Shown piece after piece: positions 58,860 through 64,000 of a stretch of DNA of 64,000 nt. The notes below the pieces were generated by a model, which was given only the letters and a program-made list of their open reading frames with translations, did not search any database and was not told the DNA's origin. A program made the position numbers and the translations under genes. The stretch is from Enhygromyxa salina. GTDB lineage: Bacteria > Myxococcota_A > Polyangia > Nannocystales > Nannocystaceae. The DNA lies in assembly GCF_000737335.2 (NCBI RefSeq), contig NZ_JMCC02000007.1, positions 60,405 through 124,404 of the forward strand. Direction: 5' to 3'. Numbering within the stretch: the first letter of the stretch is position 1; the number at the start of each line of letters is the position of its first letter.

Positions 58860-59944
58860 GATGCGTGGAGATCCGCGGCCAAACCCTGCAAGCTGGTCTG
58901 GGCATCATCGATGCCTGCACAGTGTTCGCTGAGTACTTGTTTGGGAACGAGGTTGGGTTGATGAGACGGGCATCCGCCGGCCGCCAGCGGCGTCTTGTGA
59001 CAGACGGGCGAGCTGCCCGTGCACTGCCGTTTGAGGACATAACGATAGTGGTCGATGCACTTCTGCCGAACCTTCTCCGTAAATCCCAGTTTCTCGCGAA
59101 CACGCTTCTCGGAGGTTCGAGGCTCGGGGTTTGTCTTCTTGAAATACGTCCTGCACCCCTGATCCTCCGCCGCGTTCGTCAAATTCTCACACTTCGGATT
59201 CTCCGTCTGCGCCTTGGCCAGCATGTTGTATTCGTGCTGCGCACGCGCGAGCTTGGCCTTGCTGATCTCAATCTTCTGCGCGTTCGGAATGCCCTGCTTG
59301 CTATCGAAGCCTTGCAGCCAGCTGGGGTTCTTGGCCAGGAACGCGGCGACACCTCGATCCTTCTGCACGTGGTAGTCGACCGCGACCTTGTACCACTCTT
59401 GCTCGTCGATGACCTCGTACGGCTCCCCAGTATCCGGGTCGAATTGATTCGCGTGCAGGGCGTTCTTGCAACAGGGGCACTTCTCCAGCTTCGCCGGCCG
59501 CTCTGGCGGTCCCATGTTCTCGGTAGCCGGCGACGCCCCCTCGCCGGGATCACTGCCGTGGTTGGACGTGGTCATATCCAGATGACGACACACTTTCGCG
59601 CCCTCGAAGCGGACGTCGGTCGATCCGGCCGCGTACTTTGTCTTGCCGGCGAGCTGGTGGTTGACCATCGAGGCCCCGAAGCTCCGCGTGGCGGCCTCGT
59701 TGCCGAGCGGCTTACTGACGTAGTAGCTCTTGCCATGCAGCGCGACGGGCTGACCGCCGATCTTGACCCGCCTCGAGCCCTGCTTTAAATCGCGCGAGAA
59801 CGAGGACAGTGCGTAGGGCACGGGCAGTGGTCCGCTTGGGGGCCCGGGCGGGCTCTGGCACACGCTCGGGAACGCGGCCACGACTCTCGCCGAGCTGGCC
59901 TTACCGGCGATCGCCATGCCATTGGCGTAGACAGCTTTGCTCAC
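58856..59944 (-). CDS. DUF4150/PAAR-like T6SS effector with C-terminal toxin domain
   Basis: A 362-residue type VI secretion cargo. Residues 1-135 match the DUF4150 PAAR-like spike tip: VYANGMAIAGK, AAFPSVCQSPPGPPSG, PLPVPYALSSFSRD, and RHLDMTTSNHGSDPG. The C-terminal region has CPCC, a basic helical part and a final block (CHKTPLAAGGCPSHQPNLVP, with later EHC-A-GID) rich in Cys and His. This could be a zinc-dependent nuclease-like toxin, but the activity is not known. The start is GTG 59944. It is first in an operon with probable immunity, DUF2169 and ketosynthase-like genes. Confidence 0.78.
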   Translation of the reverse strand: MSKAVYANGMAIAGKASSARVVAAFPSVCQSPPGPPSGPLPVPYALSSFSRDLKQGSRRVKIGGQPVALHGKSYYVSKPLGNEAATRSFGASMVNHQLAGKTKYAAGSTDVRFEGAKVCRHLDMTTSNHGSDPGEGASPATENMGPPERPAKLEKCPCCKNALHANQFDPDTGEPYEVIDEQEWYKVAVDYHVQKDRGVAAFLAKNPSWLQGFDSKQGIPNAQKIEISKAKLARAQHEYNMLAKAQTENPKCENLTNAAEDQGCRTYFKKTNPEPRTSEKRVREKLGFTEKVRQKCIDHYRYVLKRQCTGSSPVCHKTPLAAGGCPSHQPNLVPKQVLSEHCAGIDDAQTSLQGLAADLHAS

Positions 59945-59993
59945 GGCGCCAGGGTACCAGGATCGAGCGGCATCCGGCTACCATTTCGCTCGC

Positions 59994-61277
59994 GTGCCGA
60001 GAACTATCGAACCATTTTGGCCGATCGTCGAGCGCCACTTCGAGGAGGCGGAGTTCCTGGCGGAGGTCTGGCGCGACGCGTTGGACGAGCCCGACCACAC
60101 GATCACGAGCTTGGCCGAAGACGTCGAGGCCCGGTTGTTCGCGCACCTCGATGGACTGCTGATCGCCGGCGCCGCCGCAGTCGATCGACTGTGCTGGCCG
60201 GCACTCGACAATCCTGACGCCGATACCTCGGTCGCCTCGAGCGCCGGACTCGTAGCGCTGGACGGCGCCACATCACCGCAAGCCGTGGTCGATCGCCTGC
60301 TCGACTGCCTCGATCGTTGCGAGTGGGGGGACGAGCGCTCGACCGGCATCGTCGATGCGTTGGCGCTATCGAGTCGAGCCGAGATAGTTGCAGTCTTGCT
60401 CGATCAACTCGATCAACTCGAGCACGGCGATGGCCCGCGCTTGGCGGGCGTGATCACGGCATTGGACCGACGCTGCGTCGACCCGGGTCGACGTCTCGCG
60501 CCGCTACTACAACGTGATGACGCCAGCGTGCTAGCTGCGGCCGCGAGCCTGGCTCGGCACGCGGCCTCGCTGCCCGTCGACGAATTGGTGCCATTGGCGG
60601 AACACGCCAATCAGGCCGTGGCCGTCGCCGCGATCGAGACCGGTCTGCTGCGCGGACTGACCGGCGCCTGGCCGGTTGCCCGCTACTGGGCCTTCGACGC
60701 CGCACAATGCAGCTTTCGCGCGCGTGCGCTGACCTGGCTTGGGCTCGGCGATGACGCTGGAGATCACCAACGCATCATTGAAGCATTCCCCAACCCCGAC
60801 GCGCTGTGGGCTGCGGGCTTTTGTGGTCGCATCGCGGCCGTCGAGGCGGCGCAGGATCTGCTCGATCATCCGGCGGTCGGGGCGTTGGCGGGAGAGCTCG
60901 TCGCATCGATCATCGGTCTCGACACCGACGACGAAGCATTGTGGCGTTCCCAACCAGCGCCATTGCTAAATGATGCCGAGCTGCCCTCGCTGGCAGAAGA
61001 TCTCGACGTCTCACCGCTGCTGCTCCCCGAGCAGCTGTTACCGCTGCCAATGGCCGAGAACATGCGAGCGTGGTGGATGCAGCAGCGCGCTCACTTTGAT
61101 CCTGGTACACGCTGGCTCGGCGGCCGTGCGCTCGACGATGAGTCGCTCGCCCGTGCGCTGCTCGAGCAACCGCTGCGTCGCCGTCACGCGCTGACGCTGC
61201 TGGCTCGCTTGCGCGGCCGACCGTTGCTCGCCACGCGCGATTGGGCAGTCAAGCAGCTCGCGCAGCGAGCCGGGTGA
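59994..61277 (+). CDS. HEAT-like TIGR02270-type protein, T6SS-associated
   Basis: A 427-residue all-helical protein. The N-terminus (PFWPIVERHFEEAEFLAEVWRD ... LAEDVEARLFAHLDGLLIAG) matches the conserved opening of the TIGR02270 group, whose genes often lie in type VI secretion loci. The rest has loose HEAT-type helix repeats rich in Leu/Ala/Asp. GTG 59994 begins just before this homology. It is divergent from the effector operon with 49 bases between, so both may share regulation. The next base after its stop begins the decayed toxin gene. Confidence 0.75.
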   Translation: MPRTIEPFWPIVERHFEEAEFLAEVWRDALDEPDHTITSLAEDVEARLFAHLDGLLIAGAAAVDRLCWPALDNPDADTSVASSAGLVALDGATSPQAVVDRLLDCLDRCEWGDERSTGIVDALALSSRAEIVAVLLDQLDQLEHGDGPRLAGVITALDRRCVDPGRRLAPLLQRDDASVLAAAASLARHAASLPVDELVPLAEHANQAVAVAAIETGLLRGLTGAWPVARYWAFDAAQCSFRARALTWLGLGDDAGDHQRIIEAFPNPDALWAAGFCGRIAAVEAAQDLLDHPAVGALAGELVASIIGLDTDDEALWRSQPAPLLNDAELPSLAEDLDVSPLLLPEQLLPLPMAENMRAWWMQQRAHFDPGTRWLGGRALDDESLARALLEQPLRRRHALTLLARLRGRPLLATRDWAVKQLAQRAG

Positions 61278-61433
61278 TCACCGGGTGCAGCTCGGGCGTA
61301 TCCGGGTCTCGATCAGCGTCCTGACCCACCGCTCGGCCGCCGCCACAGGAGCGTCGGCCACGACGATGTACGTCTCGATCACTTCCAGATCCTCGGCCGA
61401 CCGCTCCGTCCAGACGAGGGGCCTGGGCGTCAC
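61278..61433 (-). pseudogene. Truncated RelE/ParE-type toxin gene
   Basis: A 51-codon GTG frame whose product starts TPRPLVWTERSAEDLEVIET, close to the intact toxin at 62,386 (TPKPLVWTDRALDDLEEIDA). Similarity covers only the first half and then stops where the HEAT-like gene ends. The GTG overlaps the stop of an antitoxin remnant in the same way as in the intact pair. Half of the domain is missing, so it should be inactive. Confidence 0.75.
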
Positions 61434-61454
61434 TTCGACCGCTCGGCGAACCGG
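61430..61454 (-). pseudogene. Antitoxin 3' remnant
   Basis: The last eight codons (reading PRFAERSK and stop) match the end of the intact antitoxin (ARFAARSK). Upstream of this the homology is lost at a junction with recombinase-derived sequence. Confidence 0.6.
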
Positions 61455-61456
61455 GG

Positions 61457-61556
61457 CGGCACGGCAAGCTCCACAGGTTGCGGCACACCTTCGTGACGCG
61501 GCTCGCGGCGGCCAATGTTCCGGCGCGGTCGATCATGGAGCTGGCCGGGCGGGCTC
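61457..61556 (+). pseudogene. Tyrosine recombinase C-terminal fragment
   Basis: Encodes KLHRLRHTFVTRLAAANVPA followed by RSIMELAG. This is the HxxR (motif II) segment of a phage-type integrase, with the family's usual spacing to the LGH block. The fragment breaks off exactly where the LGH His is expected and continues into unrelated sequence, so only about 30 codons remain. Confidence 0.75.
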
Positions 61557-61564
61557 TGGATGGT

Positions 61565-62197
61565 GTGTTCGCGCGTGTCGCCGAAGCGCCTGAACCCGAG
61601 CGTGGCGGCTTCTTCCTGGTCCACGCGCTGGAGCTGCGAGGCGAGCCAGTCGTTGCGCGAGGCTGGGGTGAGGTCGAGCTGCTGAGCTGGCCCGAGCTGC
61701 AACTCGAGGTGACCTATGAACAGGGGTCGCTCCACATCCACGCGCTCGACCGCCGCGTGTTGCTCATCAACAACCGCGGATCGCAGATCGAGCGGCCCGT
61801 CGTCGTGATCGACCCAGACACGGGGCGGAGCGAAGCGCTCGCCGTCGTTGGCCGGGAGCGACAGTGGACCGCCGCCCCGGGGGGTGGCGCCGTCGCTCTG
61901 TTCGAGCACGAGGGGCGACACACGCTCACCTGGCTGTGGGCGGTGCACGGCGAAGCCAGCACCAACGTGAGCCTGCGTCAGTTTCCGTGGGCGTCCGGCT
62001 GGGGGCTGCTCGGTGCCACCGAGCTCGATGGTGATCCCGAGCCAGAACTCGTCGGTGGGTGTTCCAGCGTCGGCTGTTCGAGCGCGACGAGGCTGCGCGA
62101 GTTAGATGACACGAACACCCGCGCCTTCATGGACCGAGCAGGCACGATCACTTGGGTCCGCGCGGGCACGATCTCGCAGCTGCGCTGCGAGCAGTGA
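61565..62197 (+). CDS. Hypothetical protein, possibly 5'-truncated by the integrase junction
   Basis: A 210-residue frame starting at GTG 61565 with normal codon bias. The product (FARVAEAPEPERGGFFLVH) is beta-rich with no signal peptide or known motif. The frame is continuous with the integrase fragment upstream, so the true N-terminus may have been lost and the visible start may be fortuitous. I cannot assign a function. Confidence 0.45.
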   Translation: MFARVAEAPEPERGGFFLVHALELRGEPVVARGWGEVELLSWPELQLEVTYEQGSLHIHALDRRVLLINNRGSQIERPVVVIDPDTGRSEALAVVGRERQWTAAPGGGAVALFEHEGRHTLTWLWAVHGEASTNVSLRQFPWASGWGLLGATELDGDPEPELVGGCSSVGCSSATRLRELDDTNTRAFMDRAGTITWVRAGTISQLRCEQ

Positions 62198-62385
62198 CGG
62201 CCGGTTCGAGGTTCAGGTCTTGGGCCCGAGTTCGACGCGGACCGTTGGCTGCGGACCTGGGCTTGGGGGCCGCATCGATTTGATGGTGAAGCCGAGGGAA
62301 TCGAGCCTGACGCGATCACGCTGCACCAAGACCCCGGCTCGCCGATGACGTCGAAAACCTTCGCTCAAACTTGCGCAGGCCTGGG

Positions 62386-62694
62386 TCAGTCCTCGTCGAG
62401 GAGACCGGGCGGGAGGCGGCGGTGACCCTCGAACACCGTGAGCACTTGGGCTCGGTCCTCCAAGATCCGATAGACGATCCGGTAGCTGCGTTTGATGATC
62501 TCGCGGACATCTTCGCGGCCGAGCTCCGGCACCTGTCGCCCCGACATGGGCAGCTCACCGGCCCGCTGCGCGGCGGCGAGCAGACCCTCAACCCAGCGCT
62601 CGGCCGCGATCGGATCGTCGGCCGCGATGTAGGCGTCGATCTCCTCGAGATCGTCGAGCGCCCGATCGGTCCAGACCAGGGGCTTGGGTGTCAC
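62386..62694 (-). CDS. RelE/ParE-type toxin
   Basis: A 102-residue toxin with the family's small fold: PLVWTDRALDDLEEIDAYIA at the start, AAERWVEGL, the ELGREDVREIIKRSYRIVYR strand pair and a final VFEGHRRLPP. ParE members poison gyrase, RelE members cut ribosome-bound mRNA; the sequence (DDLEEIDAYI, HRRLP) fits ParE better. The GTG overlaps the antitoxin stop (GTGA). The gene is complete, unlike its truncated relative at 61,278. Confidence 0.85.
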   Translation of the reverse strand: MTPKPLVWTDRALDDLEEIDAYIAADDPIAAERWVEGLLAAAQRAGELPMSGRQVPELGREDVREIIKRSYRIVYRILEDRAQVLTVFEGHRRLPPGLLDED

Positions 62695-62876
62695 TTCGAT
62701 CGTGCGGCGAACCGCGCGCGCATCCGGGCGACAACTTCGGCGTGTGTGTGTACCCGACCTGCGTCTGCGTCTGCGATCCCCTCGGCGATCGCGTCGAGGA
62801 AGCGCTGGCGCTCGGCTTTGTCGTCGCGGGCGCCTGCGGTGGGCTCGCCGGGGACATAGGCTTCGGCTCCGGGCAT
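62691..62876 (-). CDS. Antitoxin of RelB/ParD-like type
   Basis: A 61-residue protein directly upstream of the toxin, with a Lys/Glu/Arg helix and GIADADAGRVHTHAEVVARM, the C-terminal toxin-neutralising helix pattern (G-x-AD-x-x-AGR-x-x-x-x-E-V) of RelB/ParD/CopG-associated antitoxins. ATG 62876 was chosen over 62912 because it starts the conserved part. Such antitoxins usually repress their own promoter. Confidence 0.75.
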   Translation of the reverse strand: MPGAEAYVPGEPTAGARDDKAERQRFLDAIAEGIADADAGRVHTHAEVVARMRARFAARSK

Positions 62877-62976
62877 CGGGGTAAGTCTACACCGCTTGCG
62901 GCTGAGGACCAACAGCGGCCAATAGCGAGATCTCGGTAGCCCTGACGGGCCAAGGTCGCTCGGCTACTGTGCGCCC

Positions 62977-63328
62977 ATGAGATCCGACTCGACTCGACGG
63001 GGAACGCAAATCGCAGTGGTCACCTATGAGCTCCCGCGGAGTGAGGAGGGGAGCTCCATGGTGAGTCTTGCGCCCGACCTCGAACTGACCCGCTGATCAC
63101 CTCGGCGCCTTTGAACTGAAAGTCGATGAGCTAGCGAGGGAAGTTGCACCCGCTCAGTGGGAGGCGGGGTTCGACGAAGAGGTCACGCACCTCTACACAA
63201 CCAGGGGCGGGCCGGAAGCCCGGGATCTCGAGGCAAAGTTCGACGACGTCATGGACCGTTTCAGTATGTCCCAGCGCGTGCGTGGCCTGATGTTCATGAT
63301 CTGGCTCTACAATCGCAAGCCCACGTGA
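62977..63328 (+). pseudogene. Small gene broken by a frameshift
   Basis: ATG 62977 begins a 39-codon frame (RSDSTRRGTQIAVVTYELPR) ending at 63096. From 63089 a second frame is open to 63328 with good coding character (AFELKVDELAREVAPAQWEA) but without any start codon. The simplest reading is one gene with a frameshift near 63,086-63,096. Two unrelated remnants are also possible. The stop at 63326 overlaps the start of the next small gene. Confidence 0.4.
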
Positions 63329-63636
63329 CGGACGCGGTTGGAGCAGAGCCGGTGTGCGAGCCTGACACGGTGCCTGGTCATGGCGACGGAACGCGCTGCA
63401 AGTGGGCTGACCCATCCATCGATGCAATCTTCTTTGAAGGCAAACTGCGGCGGGCCGAGATCTCGGGCGCCGGAGTGGAATTCGTGGCCGAAAGTGGTGC
63501 TCAGTCCGGGATCAACACTCGCCCCACGTTTGCAAACGACAACGTGATCAAGTGGGGCGTGAGCGGCTTCGAAGCGTCGCTTTTTAGTGATGGTGGCCGC
63601 GGTGTCTCGTATGTCTATTTGAGTGATGGCAAGTGA
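63325..63636 (+). CDS. Hypothetical protein, 103 residues
   Basis: GTG 63325 overlaps the stop of the previous frame (GTGA), as with other coupled genes here. The product (TDAVGAEPVCEPDTVPGHGD) ends GVSYVYLSDGK and is beta-rich, with no signal peptide. I do not recognise it. Small neighbouring pairs in such islands can be toxin-antitoxin or effector-immunity genes, but nothing here shows that. Confidence 0.45.
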   Translation: MTDAVGAEPVCEPDTVPGHGDGTRCKWADPSIDAIFFEGKLRRAEISGAGVEFVAESGAQSGINTRPTFANDNVIKWGVSGFEASLFSDGGRGVSYVYLSDGK

Positions 63637-63645
63637 CCAGGGCCC

Positions 63646-63966
63646 GTGCGGCCGGGGGTTGTGTGCTCGCTCGCGGGCCGCTTCTACTACGAACAGCGCG
63701 GGTGCGATGTCCCGCATTTTGACTCGTGTCGGGTCAAGGTATCCAAGTCGCCGCCGCAGTTTTGGGAACCCAAGCAATACGCCAGCTTGATTCGCGCGGC
63801 CGAATCCATCGGACCGGCCGAGCTCGCTATCGTCCTACTCATGGGCGACTGCGGCTTGCGAACGGGCGAGGTGATCGCGTTGGAGCGCGGCCACCTTTGT
63901 ACCGTCCCGCGTTATTTGCGAGATGTTGTCCCACGATCACCACGTGGCTGCACAGCCTCGGCATGA
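63646..63966 (+). pseudogene. Tyrosine recombinase fragment (motif I)
   Basis: Residues in the frame read SPPQFWEPKQYASLIRAA and IVLLMGDCGLRTGEVIALE. The second is the motif I block (GLR-x-GE-x-x-L) with the catalytic Arg of phage-type integrases. Homology disappears after EVIALERGHL, and no motif II follows before the frame ends at 63966, so it is a broken gene. It is a different piece from the motif II fragment at 61,457. Confidence 0.7.
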
Positions 63967-64000
63967 CCCTGCGTGACAGTCGGCCGGCCGAGTTGCAGCT

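Overview
The window is high-GC DNA (strong G/C at third codon positions, frequent GTG/TTG starts) that looks like chromosome from a myxobacterium, most likely of the Nannocystineae type. Supporting this are lipoproteins with long Gly-Asp stretches after the lipobox, DUF4215 Cys-rich repeats, a choice-of-anchor-L-like lipoprotein, several Ser/Thr kinase-like proteins, and a very long Lys/Ala-rich histone-H1-like protein. The organism assignment is inference. I found no rRNA, tRNA or CRISPR array.

Region by region. 1-6.8 kb: an envelope or carbohydrate cluster on the minus strand (FAD oxidoreductase, family-2 glycosyltransferase, polysaccharide deacetylase, beta-propeller lipoprotein, PlsC-type acyltransferase). 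7-11.3 kb: a plus-strand operon of an atypical protein kinase, a P-loop ATPase and a 624-residue protein with an inactive-STAND-like N-terminus. This is the best candidate for an undescribed signalling or conflict system. 11.3-20.8 kb: Cys-rich lipoprotein, aspartate carbamoyltransferase, GGDEF/EAL protein with a degenerate cyclase site, a Gly-Asp-tailed lipoprotein, a DUF1566 lipoprotein, a gamma-carbonic-anhydrase-like protein and the H1-like protein. 20.8-27.6 kb: an ilvE / RND transporter / LolA-like / DUF1302-like barrel series that probably moves a lipid or hydrophobic cargo across the envelope.

28-43 kb: choice-of-anchor L lipoprotein with a strong terminator, a large GT39-like membrane protein, a three-gene phosphate/polyphosphate operon (lipoprotein, VTC-domain protein, IPT-Na/Pi symporter fusion), a second acyltransferase, and a 1380-residue kinase-ATPase-TPR protein. 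43.6-50.7 kb: SNF2 helicase, SelO, and a poly-gamma-glutamate-hydrolase-like protein. 50.7-55 kb: a bacterial NHEJ locus with two tandem ku genes divergent from ligD, then a hemerythrin fusion.

55.9-61.3 kb: a tightly overlapping type VI secretion cargo operon (DUF4150/PAAR-like effector, probable immunity protein, DUF2169 adaptor, catalytically dead ketosynthase-like protein) next to a divergent HEAT-type gene of the T6SS-associated TIGR02270 kind. 61.3-64 kb: a mobile-element graveyard with an intact RelE/ParE-type toxin-antitoxin pair, a second copy truncated at both ends, two tyrosine-recombinase fragments and a frameshifted small gene. Many neighbours in the window are joined by 1-8 base stop/start overlaps, which marks out the operons.
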